DNA of 64,000 nt, from the NCBI GenBank assembly GCA_016712675.1, contig JADJQR010000011.1, positions 1-64,000 of the forward strand, written 5' to 3'. This document shows positions 44,211-56,644 of this stretch, in pieces. Made by a program: the position numbers and the translations under genes. The stretch comes from a bacterium (GTDB lineage: Bacteria; Krumholzibacteriota; Krumholzibacteriia; LZORAL124-64-63). The notes under the pieces were generated by a model, which ran no database searches, was not told the origin of the DNA, and worked only from the letters and a program-made list of their open reading frames with translations. Each line of letters starts with the position of its first letter. The first letter of the stretch is position 1.

Positions 44211-44765
44211 ATGCACATCGGCTACGCGCGCGTCTCGACCGCAGAGCAGTCGTTGGATTTACAGCTCGACGCGCTCCACCAAGCCGGCTGCGAGCAAATC
44301 TATTCGGACTGCGCCTCGGGGTCGAAACCGAACCGCCCCGGCTTGACTGCGGCACTGTCCCACCTGCGTCCCGATGACGTCTTGATCATTTGGAAGCTCG
44401 ACCGGCTGGGGCGTACCGTGAAAAGTTTGGTGGATTTCGTGGGGGACTTGGCGGATCGACGCATTCACTTCCGCAGTCTCACCGACGGGATCGACACCTC
44501 GACCCCCACGGGCCGGTTTTTCTTTCACATCATGGCGTCTTTGGCCCAAATGGAGCGCGAGTTGATCGTCGAGCGCACCCAAGCGGGCTTGGCCGCCGCG
44601 CGCCAGCGGGGGCGCCCCGTCGGGCGAAAGCGGCGCATGACGCCCAGCAAGGTGCAATCGGCCCGACAACTGCTCCTGAGCGGTGTGCCTCCCCGAGAAG
44701 TCGCCCGGAACCTGGGGGTGTCGATTCCGACGCTGTACCGCTGGATACCCGCTTCAAGCCGTTGA
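44211..44765 (+). CDS. tnpR: Tn3-family serine resolvase TnpR
   Basis: The 184-residue serine recombinase has the catalytic Ser in MHIGYARVSTAEQSLDLQLD, IWKLDRLGRTVKSLVDFV, the E-helix block MASLAQMERELIVERTQAGL and a C-terminal HTH (VPPREVARNLGVSIPTLYRW). It resolves cointegrates at res, which is now displaced from tnpA by the 10.5 kb insertion. It is clearly different from TniR. The gene is intact and ends 17 bases before the right terminal repeat. Confidence 0.94.
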   Translation: MHIGYARVSTAEQSLDLQLDALHQAGCEQIYSDCASGSKPNRPGLTAALSHLRPDDVLIIWKLDRLGRTVKSLVDFVGDLADRRIHFRSLTDGIDTSTPTGRFFFHIMASLAQMERELIVERTQAGLAAARQRGRPVGRKRRMTPSKVQSARQLLLSGVPPREVARNLGVSIPTLYRWIPASSR

Positions 44766-44781
44766 TGATAAAAAAGTAGAT

Positions 44782-44819
44782 GACGGATCGTTGGATTTTT
44801 CGCCAACTCTAAATGAACC
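44782..44819 (-). repeat. Right terminal inverted repeat of the Tn3-family transposon
   Basis: Exact reverse complement of 30499-30536 over 38 bases. It lies 17 bases after the tnpR stop. Confidence 0.93.
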
Positions 44820-45379
44820 CCGGGTTCGGGTCCGAGTTGGGCGAAGAGCCATTCCCACAACGCGGTGACGCTCAATGCCGCTTCGCCCGCCGACGAGCCG
44901 TGCTGCAAGGGGCGCTGGTAGAAGACCGGCACGCGCCAGCCTTCTCCTTCGGGACTGTCGACGACAGGTCCGGGTCCCAGGGCCGTGAAGGCGCCGGGAA
45001 GATCCAGTTGGAAATTGGCGGCCCAGTTTTGCCAGGCCAGCCAGAAAACCGAAGCCAGGATGTGAGCCGTTTCATGCGTGCAGTTGGGCACGCGTTGCAG
45101 AGCGTTTCGGACTTCTTCCAAAAACGTGTAGGGGCGAAGGGAGCGGCCAGGATCGGCCATCGGGAGCGGTTCGGGCGAGCTGCGGAGCGAGCCGGAGGTA
45201 ACGTAGCCGTTCGGCCAGCGGACGACGCCATTCTGGACGATGGCGTAGCGAATCCAGGCGCGGGCGCCGTCGCGGAGGGCGTCGCGCGCAGCGGTTTCGA
45301 CGTTGGGCCACCAGGGTTGGGCCGCCACGTTGGTCGGGCGGGTCGTGGTTCCCCGCGTGGTTCCGCTGACGATGGGCAT
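44820..45379 (-). pseudogene. Unknown protein, C-terminus cut off by the Tn3-family transposon
   Basis: From ATG 45379 about 187 native codons run up to GPEPG, where the transposon repeat begins; the open frame then continues artificially through the transposon end. The sequence (MPIVSGTTRGTTTRPTNVAA, YTFLEEVRNALQRVPNCTHE, VFWLAWQNWAANFQLDLPGA) is Trp-rich with no signal peptide and no family I recognise. The matching C-terminal end might be the short frame at 30422-30498 across the transposon, but no target duplication joins them, so this is not certain. Confidence 0.55.
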
Positions 45380-45543
45380 GGCGATGGACTCCGCCGCTCG
45401 CGACGGCTGAAGTTCGAGGGATCGATGATAACAAGCTTGGTTCGCGGCGCGGGGTTGTCAAGAGCGGTGGAGCAACCTCGGCCAACGCCTCGGTTGCGGC
45501 GCGGCCCCGATCGACCGGAGCGTTCGCGGAATGATCGGCTCGC

Positions 45544-48717
<3,174 letters not shown>

Positions 48718-48824
48718 GTGGTTCCCGCCGCTCTGGATCGCAGCCGGCGGGGCGGGTTGAAGGGGATGGGGCCGGGTCGGCGCCATCGCGCCCGCTGCGG
48801 GCGCGGGGCGCGGTTCCCGGTGCG

Positions 48825-50084
48825 TCAGCGGCTCGGTTTCCCTTCGACCTGTTGCCGGATGCCGGCGATCTCCTTCTTGAACCGGGCGAGGACGGCCCGG
48901 GTCTGCGCGGCGTCGCCGGCGTCGCCGAACTTGTCGAGCAGCCCCGCTTGCTGGCGGACGCGGCCGATGGCGGCGTCGAGCGCCTTGGCTTCCTCTGGAT
49001 TGAGGCCGGCCACTTTCTGCGGCAGCGCGGCCAGCAGGTCGCGGGCGGCGAAGGCTTCGGCGTGGACCTTGGCCAGGCCGCCCCCGGCGATGGCCCGGTC
49101 GATGGCCGCGACGCGCCGGTCGGCGGCGGCCAGGATTTCGGCGATGGTGGCCGGGATCGCGACCGGCTCGTCGCGCCCGTGCTGCTGTCCGTGACCGGCG
49201 GCGGGCGCGGCCGAGGTCGGCTTGGCGGGCGCGGCCGTGGCCGACCCGGCAGGCGCCACCTCGACGCCGAAAGGCGCGAACACCGATTTTCCGCCGATCT
49301 GCACTTGGGCGAACAGCTTGTGGTAGCCGGCGGCGGCGAACTGGGTCTGAAATTCCAGGGTCGGGCCAGCGCGTTCGGCGGCCGATCTCGGCTCTTGGCC
49401 CAGCGGATGGATGTGGGCGATCTCGGCCCGATCCGCGCTGAAGCCCACCAGGTGAGCGAACGCGCCCATGATCGGCTCCAATCCGGCGAACGGTTTCCCG
49501 TCCGGGCCGGTCACGGTCAACCGCGCTTTGCGGGGCTGGCCGGCGACGGGTGGCCCTCCTTCGAAGGCCCACTCGAACCCGTGACCGGCCACGGTCGTTT
49601 TCCGGTTCGCGATCTTTTCGACCGGCGCGGGGGTTCCCACCACCGCGAAGCCGGTCGCGGCGTATTCCTGCTTGTCGGTGGCGACCGGCAGCAGGTCGGC
49701 GAAGACTTTGTATTCGCCCGCTTTGCCGGGCGTGATGGCGAAGGTGTACGCGCCGGGCGCCGCGCCGGGCTTCGGGTGCGCGTGGTGGTAGTCGGTCAGG
49801 CTCGGATCGACGATGAGCAGGTGGACCTTCTCGGTGTGGGCGACCTTCAGGTCGGCGAGAGTGATCGGTTTGCCGTCCTCGGCGGCGAGCGACAGCGTAA
49901 AAGTTGCCGGTTCGCCGATCTTGAGACCTCCCGCCGGCGCGATCGAAGCGCCGATGGTGGACGGGGCGGCCGCGCCGTGCGCGCCGTGGTCGTGGCTTTC
50001 GGCGGCGCTGGATGGGGCGTTCGCGCCGGCGGCGGCCAGCAAGGCCAAGGCGATCAGGGAGGCGGTGGAAAGCCTGAATGTCAT
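48825..50084 (-). CDS. Exported His-containing protein of unknown function, linked to metal efflux
   Basis: A signal peptide (LIALALLAAAGANAPSSAA) is followed by a His-rich start (ESHDHGAHGAAAP). Two beta domains share the theme VHLLIVDPSLTDYHHAHPKP and AFAHLVGFSADRAEIAHIHP, each ending in FAPFGVEV-type strands. A C-terminal helical domain (residues about 310-419) looks like a coiled coil. The His pairs suggest metal binding in the periplasm. The protein lies between the RND adaptor and the RND pump on the same strand. The family is seen beside metal efflux genes, but its role is not established. Confidence 0.6.
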   Translation of the reverse strand: MTFRLSTASLIALALLAAAGANAPSSAAESHDHGAHGAAAPSTIGASIAPAGGLKIGEPATFTLSLAAEDGKPITLADLKVAHTEKVHLLIVDPSLTDYHHAHPKPGAAPGAYTFAITPGKAGEYKVFADLLPVATDKQEYAATGFAVVGTPAPVEKIANRKTTVAGHGFEWAFEGGPPVAGQPRKARLTVTGPDGKPFAGLEPIMGAFAHLVGFSADRAEIAHIHPLGQEPRSAAERAGPTLEFQTQFAAAGYHKLFAQVQIGGKSVFAPFGVEVAPAGSATAAPAKPTSAAPAAGHGQQHGRDEPVAIPATIAEILAAADRRVAAIDRAIAGGGLAKVHAEAFAARDLLAALPQKVAGLNPEEAKALDAAIGRVRQQAGLLDKFGDAGDAAQTRAVLARFKKEIAGIRQQVEGKPSR

Positions 50085-50176
50085 GGGAATCTCCTGGAAG
50101 GACGAGTCGAGCGCGTCGGGTTGGAAAAGGGTTGGAAGAGGGGTTGAACGGTCGGCGATCGACGGGGTTCGGCGGG

Positions 50177-51394
50177 TTAACGGGCCGACGAGTCGCCCGC
50201 CGCCGGCAAGGGCTTGGACATGCGGACCTGGTAGATTCCCTGAACGACGACGCGATCGCCGGGCTCGAGGGTTTCTTCGCCGGCCAGCACCAGACGGTCG
50301 CCGAGGCGCTCCAGGATCCGCACGGGGCGCGGGGTGAACCGCTCGCCGCCGGTCTTCGCGTAGACCGTGGGCTGACCGTCCAGATCGACCACGGCGGATT
50401 TGGGCACCGCGATCCCCGACACCTCGGAGCCGGTCTCGATGTAGACGCGCCCGAACATTCCGCCGAACAGCCGGCCCTCGGCGTTCGGCACGGCGAAGAG
50501 CACCGGCAGCGCGCGCGTGCGCTCATCGACCGTGGCGCCGCGCGACACGATGCGGGCCGGGAATGATTCGCCGGGAAACGCTTCCACGGTGAAAAACGCT
50601 CGCCGGGCGGCGAGAATCGCGGCCACATCGTTCTCGAAAACGCTCGCTTCGACCAGCAGTTCGGTGGTGTCGACAATCTGGAACAACGGCTTGTCGCGAC
50701 TCACGTTCTCGCCGATGGTGACATGCGTTCGAGCGATCATGCCATCGAGCGGCGCGCGGATGACCCGGCGCTTCTGGGCGAGGATACCCGTGGTCGAGGC
50801 GGCGTCGAGCAGCGCGACCTGCTCGACGAAGCCGTCGCGCCTGGCCTTGGCCACCTCCAGGGCATTGCGGGCGGCAGTGAGGTCCTTGTCGGTGACGACG
50901 CCCGCCAGCTTGGTCAGGCGGTCGTACTCGCGCTGGGCCAGCGTCAGGCTCGCCTCGGCCTGCCGCAAATCGCTGGCGGCGCGGGCGCGCTCGGTCGCGA
51001 TCGTCACGAGGTCGGGCGCCGCAATCGACTCCTCGACGACGGCGATGATTTGATCCCGTTTCACGAACTCGCCGAGGGCGGGAATCGAGTAGTCCCTGGT
51101 GGCGATCAGGCGGCCTTCCTGTGGAGCCGTCACGATGGCCTCGCGTTCGGAACGGATGAGGGTGCGGCCCAGGACCCGGAGCGTGCGGGGAACGGTTTCC
51201 AGACGCACGCGACTCGTCTCGATTCGGGCCAGGAGTTGCGTCTCGATGGAGACATAAAGGGGCGCGGTGGGCGACGCGGACGCGGACACCGCCAAACCGG
51301 CGCCGGAATGATCTTCGCCCTCGTGGGCCTGGGCAAACGGTGCGGCGGCCATCAAGGTGGACGCGATCAACGGGCCGATCCGGTTCCACATCAT
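50177..51394 (-). CDS. RND periplasmic adaptor (CzcB/CusB type) of the second pump
   Basis: It starts at ATG 51394 or 51391, overlapping the stop of the gene before (ATGA). The roughly 405-residue protein has a signal peptide ending FAQA, then the metal-binding start HEGEDHSG. Split lipoyl domains are IVTAPQEGRLIATRDYSIPA and VIRAPLDGMIARTHVTIGEN around a helical hairpin (LVTIATERARAASDLRQAEA), followed by a beta-barrel and C-terminal domain (VARILERLGDRLV-like). It connects the 45.5-48.7 kb pump to an outer membrane channel; the only nearby channel is CusC at 56.6-57.9 kb. Confidence 0.88.
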   Translation of the reverse strand: MMWNRIGPLIASTLMAAAPFAQAHEGEDHSGAGLAVSASASPTAPLYVSIETQLLARIETSRVRLETVPRTLRVLGRTLIRSEREAIVTAPQEGRLIATRDYSIPALGEFVKRDQIIAVVEESIAAPDLVTIATERARAASDLRQAEASLTLAQREYDRLTKLAGVVTDKDLTAARNALEVAKARRDGFVEQVALLDAASTTGILAQKRRVIRAPLDGMIARTHVTIGENVSRDKPLFQIVDTTELLVEASVFENDVAAILAARRAFFTVEAFPGESFPARIVSRGATVDERTRALPVLFAVPNAEGRLFGGMFGRVYIETGSEVSGIAVPKSAVVDLDGQPTVYAKTGGERFTPRPVRILERLGDRLVLAGEETLEPGDRVVVQGIYQVRMSKPLPAAGDSSAR

Positions 51395-52050
51395 GCGGAC
51401 GCTCTCCCGCGAGTGGTCAGGCGGCCGGCCGCGAAGGCGATGGTCAGCGACAAGGCGCCGACGGCGACCCACATCGCCAGCCGGGGAAGCGCCTTCCCAT
51501 CGCGGTGAGGAGCGCTTTTGCCGACCGGGGAAGCCGGTTCGGGCGGGCTGGCCTGGAAGCCAGTGACGCCAATCAAGTCACTCTCGGCACCCGCCGTCAC
51601 GTCGAACAGCCACGACATCGGCGCGGCGGTCTCGGCGGTGACGGTGGCGCTGTACGCGCCGAACGGCCCACCGGATTTGGGCGCGAACGCGACGGCGGTG
51701 CTTCGGTCACCTTCGGAAAGGGTTGCGTTGACAGTGGCGTCGGCCAGCGGGCGATTGGTCTCGGCGGAGACCAGGTAGAGCGTTACCGCCACCGCCTCCC
51801 CTGGCGCGAAGGGGCGATATTTCAAAACGGCCTCGAACACGGAGCCACCGCCGCTCGCCACCAGGAGCTTCTCGCCCGGCGCGGCGACCGTGACGGGTTC
51901 AGGCGTGCCATGGTCTTCGCCTTCGTGGGCGGGGATCGGAAAGGGCAGCGCGGCGGCGAAGGCGAACAGCAGGGCCGCGAGCAATACGGTTGCTCGGTGA
52001 GTCAGACATCGATTCGCGGCCATGCTTCGCGCGAAGCAACAGGAATTCAT
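51391..52050 (-). CDS. Membrane-anchored periplasmic protein with HEGEDHG metal motif
   Basis: The 219-residue product has a signal peptide (ATVLLAALLFAFAAALPFPI) ending just before AHEGEDHGTPE, an acidic/His motif also found at the start of the next gene's product. A beta-sandwich-like domain (residues about 60-165) follows, then a C-terminal membrane helix (LAMWVAVGALSLTIAFAAG). ATG 52050 (AGGAAG upstream) is chosen; ATG 52023 is an alternative. I do not recognise a named family. Coupling to the adaptor gene suggests an accessory periplasmic metal-binding function. Confidence 0.65.
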   Translation of the reverse strand: MNSCCFARSMAANRCLTHRATVLLAALLFAFAAALPFPIPAHEGEDHGTPEPVTVAAPGEKLLVASGGGSVFEAVLKYRPFAPGEAVAVTLYLVSAETNRPLADATVNATLSEGDRSTAVAFAPKSGGPFGAYSATVTAETAAPMSWLFDVTAGAESDLIGVTGFQASPPEPASPVGKSAPHRDGKALPRLAMWVAVGALSLTIAFAAGRLTTRGRASA

Positions 52051-52143
52051 CGGGCTTCTTCCTATCCATAAAAAAGGGGGGACGTGCGAACCCTTGGTGA
52101 TCGCTCGTTGGCAGGGTTTCGGTTTCGTGGGTCATCGCCGGCG

Positions 52144-55100
52144 TCAGGATATTGGTGCCCTCATTGCACCGGCGGCTTCGGAACGGCGCATGGCGGAGCG
52201 TGCCGCCCGGCGCAGGCCCGCTTCCTTGACCAGCGCGTACAACGCCGGAATCACCACCAGCGTCAGCACGGTCGAAGACACCATTCCGCCCACCATCGGC
52301 GCGGCGATACGGCGCATCACTTCCGACCCCGTACCCGTGCTCCACAGAATCGGCAACAGACCGGCCATGATCGCCACCACCGTCATCATCTTCGGGCGCA
52401 CCCGCTCCACCGCGCCTTCCATCACCGCCGCGTAGATGTCGCTCGCGGTCAACGGCTGGCTTGCCGCCTCGCGCTGGTGCCGCAACGTCATGAGGGCGTG
52501 ATCCAGATAGATCAGCATGATGACGCCGGTTTCCGCCGCGACCCCGGCCAGCGCGATGAATCCCACGGCGACGGCCACGCTCAGGTTGTAGCCCAGCCAA
52601 TCCATCAGCCAAATTCCGCCGACCAGGGCGAAGGGCAAGGCCAACATCACGATCAGGGTTTCGGTCAGCCGGCGGAAATTGAGATAAAGCAGGACAAAGA
52701 TGATGAGCAAGGTAAAGGGCACCACGATGACCAACCGGGCCCTGGCGCGTTCCATGTATTCGAACTGACCGCTCCAGGTGATGTAGTACCCGGGCTTGAA
52801 GGACACCTGCTGGCGCACGGCCCGTTGCGCATCGGCGACGTAGCCGCCGATGTCGCGGCCGCGAATGTCCACGTAGATATAGGCGGAGAGCAGGGCGTTT
52901 TCGGTGCGGATGCTGGGCGGACCTTTGTCGAGACCGATGCTCGCCACCTGCCCCAGCGGGACCATCGCTCCGCCCGGCGTCGGGATCAGCACCTGCGAGG
53001 CGATAGCCTGCGGATCGGCGCGCAACTCGCGCGGATAACGAACGCTGACCCCGAACCGCTCTCGCCCCTCCACGGTCGTGGTGACGGTTTCCCCGCCCAG
53101 GGCGGTGGCGATGACGTCCTGCACGTCGCCGATGCCCAAACCGTAGCGGGCCAGCGCCGCCCGATCCGGCTCGATGTTCAGGTAATAGCCGCCGGTGATG
53201 CGCTCCGCATAGGCGCTGGTGGTGCCGGGCACGGTCTTGACCACGGCTTCGATGGCCTTGGCCAGTCGCTCCAGTTCCGCGAGGTCGTTGCCGAACACCT
53301 TGATACCGATGGGCGTGCGGATGCCGGTCGAGAGCATGTCGGTCCGCGCCTTGATCGGCATGGTCCAGGCGTTGCTGACGCCGGGGATTTGCAGCGCTTG
53401 ATCCATCTCGGCGATCAGTGCGTCCACGGTCAGGCCAGGGCGCCATTCGCCCTCCGGTTTCAGGTTGATCACCGTTTCAAACATTTCCAGCGGCGCCGGA
53501 TCGGTCGCGGTGATGGCCCGCCCGGCTTTGCCGTACACCGAGGCCACTTCCGGGAAGGATTTGATGAGGCGGTTCTGGGTCTGCATGATTTCGGCGGCCT
53601 TGGTGACCGACAGGCCCGGCAAGGTGGCGGGCATGTACAGCAGGGTTCCTTCGTTGAGCATCGGCATGAATTCGCTGCCCAGCCGGCTGGCCGGATACCA
53701 GGTCGCCGCCAGCACCGCCAGCGCCAGCAGGACCGTCAGCTTTTTCCAGCGCATGACCCCGGCGATCAGCGGACGGTACGCCCAAATCAGGAAGCGATTG
53801 ATGGGGTTGCGGTGTTCGGGAAGAATCCGGCCGCGAACGAACAGCACCATCAACGCCGGCACCAGCGTGATCGAGAGCAACGCCGCGCCGGCCATCGCAA
53901 ACGTCTTGGTATACGCCAGCGGTTGGAACAGGCGCCCTTCCTGCGCTTCCAGGGTGAATACCGGCAGGAACGAGACGGTGATGATCAGCAGGCTGAAAAA
54001 CAGCGCCGGCCCGACTTCCTGGGCCGCGTCGATCAGGGTCTGAATCCGCGAAGCGCCGGGCGCGGCCCGTTCCAGATGTTTGTGGGCGTTTTCGATCATC
54101 ACGATGGCGGCGTCCACCATCGCGCCGATGGCGATGGCGATCCCGCCCAGACTCATGATGTTGGAGTTCATCCCCAGCAACCGCATCGCGATGAAGGCGA
54201 TGAGGATTCCCACCGGCAGCATCAGGATCGCGACCAGCGCGCTGCGGACGTGGAACAGGAACACGATGCAGACCAGCGCGACGATGACGCTTTCCTCGAT
54301 CAAAGTATTTTTCAGCGTCTCGATGGCCCGGTGAATCAGATCGGAGCGGTCGTAAACCGGCTCGATAGTCACGCCTGGCGGCAGGCCGCTGGCGATTTCA
54401 TCCAGCTTGGCCTTCAGGTTGTGGATCACGTCCAGCGTGTTGGCGCCGAAACGAGCCACGGCGATGCCGCTGACCACCTCGCCTTCCCCGTTGAGTTCGG
54501 TCAGTCCCCGCCGCTCGTCCGGCCCCATCTCGATGCGCGCCACGTCGCGCAGCAACACCGGCACCCCGCCCTCGGCCTTGAGCACCAGTTGCTCCAGGTC
54601 GCTGGCCCCGCGCAAGTAGCCCTTGCCGCGCACCATGTATTCGGTTTCGGCCAACTCCACCACCCGACCGCCGACATCGGTGTTGCTGGCGCGGATCGCT
54701 TCGCTGACGCGCAGCAGCGGGATGCCGTAGGCTTGCAGCTTGCGCGGGTCGACCACGACCTGATACTGCTGTACGAAGCCGCCCACGCTGGCGATTTCGG
54801 CGACCCCCTGCGCCTGGGTGAGCTGGTAGCGGACGAACCAGTCCTGCAAGGTGCGCAATTCCGCCAGGGTGCGCCGCGCGCCGAGCACGACATACTGGTA
54901 CACCCAGCCGACGCCGGTCGCATCCGGTCCCAGGCTGGGCGTCACCCCGCGCGGCAGCCGTCCGGCGGCGAAGTTGAGGTATTCCAGCACCCGCGACCGC
55001 GCCCAATAGAGGTCCACGCCGTCCTCGAAAATCACGTAGACGAACGACGCGCCGAAGAACGAGAATCCGCGCACCACCTTGGAGCGGGGTACGCCCAGCA

Positions 55101-55317
55101 TGGCGGTGGTGAGCGGATAGGTGACCTGATCTTCGACTACCTGCGGCGATTGCCCGGGATAGTCGGTGTAGAGGATGACCTGAGTATCCGAGAGATCGGG
55201 CAGCGCGTCGAGCGGCGTGTGGAGAACCGCGTAGATTCCGCCAGCGACGACGAATGCGGTCAACACCACCACCAGAAACAGATTGCGGGCGCAAACCTCG
55301 ATGATGCGGCCGAGCAT
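52144..55317 (-). CDS. cusA: CusA-type copper/silver RND efflux pump
   Basis: At 1057 residues it matches CusA well: MLGRIIEVCARNLFLVVVLT, DLSDTQVILYTDYPGQSPQV, FMPMLNEGTLLYMPATLPGL and WTMPIKARTDMLSTGIRTPI. The last two contain the Met residues of the Cu(I)/Ag(I) relay. The helix 4 acidic region (GGIAIAIGAMVDAAIVMIEN) is present. ATG 55317 lies two bases after the cusB stop; longer upstream codons belong to cusB in another frame. It exports Cu(I)/Ag(I) from the periplasm with CusB and CusC. Confidence 0.93.
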   Translation of the reverse strand: MLGRIIEVCARNLFLVVVLTAFVVAGGIYAVLHTPLDALPDLSDTQVILYTDYPGQSPQVVEDQVTYPLTTAMLGVPRSKVVRGFSFFGASFVYVIFEDGVDLYWARSRVLEYLNFAAGRLPRGVTPSLGPDATGVGWVYQYVVLGARRTLAELRTLQDWFVRYQLTQAQGVAEIASVGGFVQQYQVVVDPRKLQAYGIPLLRVSEAIRASNTDVGGRVVELAETEYMVRGKGYLRGASDLEQLVLKAEGGVPVLLRDVARIEMGPDERRGLTELNGEGEVVSGIAVARFGANTLDVIHNLKAKLDEIASGLPPGVTIEPVYDRSDLIHRAIETLKNTLIEESVIVALVCIVFLFHVRSALVAILMLPVGILIAFIAMRLLGMNSNIMSLGGIAIAIGAMVDAAIVMIENAHKHLERAAPGASRIQTLIDAAQEVGPALFFSLLIITVSFLPVFTLEAQEGRLFQPLAYTKTFAMAGAALLSITLVPALMVLFVRGRILPEHRNPINRFLIWAYRPLIAGVMRWKKLTVLLALAVLAATWYPASRLGSEFMPMLNEGTLLYMPATLPGLSVTKAAEIMQTQNRLIKSFPEVASVYGKAGRAITATDPAPLEMFETVINLKPEGEWRPGLTVDALIAEMDQALQIPGVSNAWTMPIKARTDMLSTGIRTPIGIKVFGNDLAELERLAKAIEAVVKTVPGTTSAYAERITGGYYLNIEPDRAALARYGLGIGDVQDVIATALGGETVTTTVEGRERFGVSVRYPRELRADPQAIASQVLIPTPGGAMVPLGQVASIGLDKGPPSIRTENALLSAYIYVDIRGRDIGGYVADAQRAVRQQVSFKPGYYITWSGQFEYMERARARLVIVVPFTLLIIFVLLYLNFRRLTETLIVMLALPFALVGGIWLMDWLGYNLSVAVAVGFIALAGVAAETGVIMLIYLDHALMTLRHQREAASQPLTASDIYAAVMEGAVERVRPKMMTVVAIMAGLLPILWSTGTGSEVMRRIAAPMVGGMVSSTVLTLVVIPALYALVKEAGLRRAARSAMRRSEAAGAMRAPIS

Positions 55318-55318
55318 G

Positions 55319-56644
55319 TCAGTGGCCTTGGTGCGCGCTGGCGGGTGCGGCGGGCGCAGCGGGCATGGCCGGCGCGGGCGGTGCTTCCGGTGGGGTCGCG
55401 GCGGGAGGGGCCGTCGTGCCATGCCCGCCATGCCCGCCGAAGCTGCCGAGCGCCGCCTTCAAATTGCTTTCGGCGTCGATCAGGAAATTGGCGGACACCA
55501 CCACCCGGTCGTTCTCGGTGAGTCCCTCCAGCACCTGCACGTACTCGTCGCCGCGCAGCCCCAACCGCACTTCGCGCGGCTGATAGCGGCCCTCGCCCAA
55601 CTCAACCAGCACCGCTTGCCGGGTGCCGCTACCGAGCACCGCCGAGATCGGGATGGTCAACACCGCCGCCTGGTTGTGGCCGGCGGCCAGTTCCACGCTG
55701 GCGTACATGGCCGGGCGGAGGCGGCCTTTGGGGTTTGGCAGTTCGATCCGCACTTGCGCGGTGCGGGTCTGCGGGTTCAGCGTCGGGTAAATGAAGGCGA
55801 CCTTGCCGGCAAACTGTTGGTCGGGAAAGGCGTTGACGGTAATCCGCGCGTCCTGACCGGGATGCACCAGGTTCAGGTCTTGCTCGAACACATCCACCAC
55901 CAGCCATAGCGACGATAAATCGGCGATGCGATAGAGCATCTCGCCGGGCATGAAGCGCATGCCCTGGATGGCGGTTTTTTCCAGCACCACGCCATTCGCC
56001 GGCGCTTTCAGCAGCAGTTGCTGTTGCGGCTTGCCCTCCTTGCGCAGGCGTTCCAGTTGATCGGCGGAAATTTCCCAGTTGCGCAACCGCAGCAGGGCGG
56101 TTTCCGCCAGTTGACTCATCCCTTCGCGAGTTTCGGGACTGCTTTCGCTCAGCGCGCGGCGCCCGCCGCTGGCCAACAGATATTCGCGCTGGGCGGAAAC
56201 CAGTTCGGGGCTGTACACGGCCATCAACGGCTCGCCGCGTTTCACGGTCTGGCCGGTGCTGTTGACCAGCAGGCGCTCGATCCAGCCCTCGAACCGGGGC
56301 GTCACGGTGAACAAACGGCGCTCGTCGGGGGCGATCAGGCCCACGGCGCGCACCGGGCGGCTGAGGACGCGCCGTTCCGCCGCTTCGGTTCGCACCCCCA
56401 GTTTTTGCACTTTCTCCGGGCTGATGCGAACTTGATCGGTGCCGGTTTCTTCACCTTCGTAGACGGGGATATAGTCCATCCCCATCGAGTCTTTTTTGGG
56501 GGTGGGCGAGGTGTCCGGCAAGCCCATCGGATTGCGGTAATAAAGGATTTTGCCCTGCTGGGCTGCGGCGTCAGGAACTGGAACTGGCCCAAAGCCGATG
56601 AAAAGGGCTGCAACGATTACCGAAACCAAAGTACGCGATTTCAC
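55319..56644 (-). CDS. cusB: CusB-type periplasmic adaptor with heavy-metal-binding domain
   Basis: GTG 56644 overlaps the cusC stop (GTGA), setting the start. The 441-residue protein has a signal peptide (LVSVIVAALFIGFGP), then a short heavy-metal-binding domain (YYRNPMGLPDTSPTPKKDSM, MGMDYIPVYEG) that in CusB-like adaptors carries the metal-binding Met residues. Barrel-sandwich and helical segments follow (FEGWIERLLVNSTGQTVKRG, LKAPANGVVLEKTAIQGMRF). The C-terminus is a Pro/Ala/His tail (GGHGGHG, then PAPAMPAAPAAPASAHQGH) that may bind metal. Confidence 0.92.
   Translation of the reverse strand: MKSRTLVSVIVAALFIGFGPVPVPDAAAQQGKILYYRNPMGLPDTSPTPKKDSMGMDYIPVYEGEETGTDQVRISPEKVQKLGVRTEAAERRVLSRPVRAVGLIAPDERRLFTVTPRFEGWIERLLVNSTGQTVKRGEPLMAVYSPELVSAQREYLLASGGRRALSESSPETREGMSQLAETALLRLRNWEISADQLERLRKEGKPQQQLLLKAPANGVVLEKTAIQGMRFMPGEMLYRIADLSSLWLVVDVFEQDLNLVHPGQDARITVNAFPDQQFAGKVAFIYPTLNPQTRTAQVRIELPNPKGRLRPAMYASVELAAGHNQAAVLTIPISAVLGSGTRQAVLVELGEGRYQPREVRLGLRGDEYVQVLEGLTENDRVVVSANFLIDAESNLKAALGSFGGHGGHGTTAPPAATPPEAPPAPAMPAAPAAPASAHQGH

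Larger units (their letters stand above)
30499..44819. mobile_element. Tn3-family transposon, split by a nested Tn402-like element
   Basis: It is bounded by perfect 38-bp inverted repeats (30499-30536 and 44782-44819). It carries tnpA at the left end and tnpR at the right end, divergently arranged around a res region, with no passenger genes of its own. Without the nested element the backbone is about 3.8 kb. The five bases outside the ends (GTGGA left, CCGGG right) differ, so there is no target duplication; a deletion or rearrangement beside the insertion is likely. Confidence 0.92.

Noticed and set aside
48718-50676. N-terminal extension that would make the second RND pump 1710 residues long
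   Set aside because: The extra codons run out of frame through the His-protein and adaptor genes; the pump fold starts at MAMIKRLIQF (48717).
52084-55521. 1145-codon open frame on the plus strand
   Set aside because: Antisense shadow of cusA; composition dominated by Gln/His/Arg with no recognisable domain.
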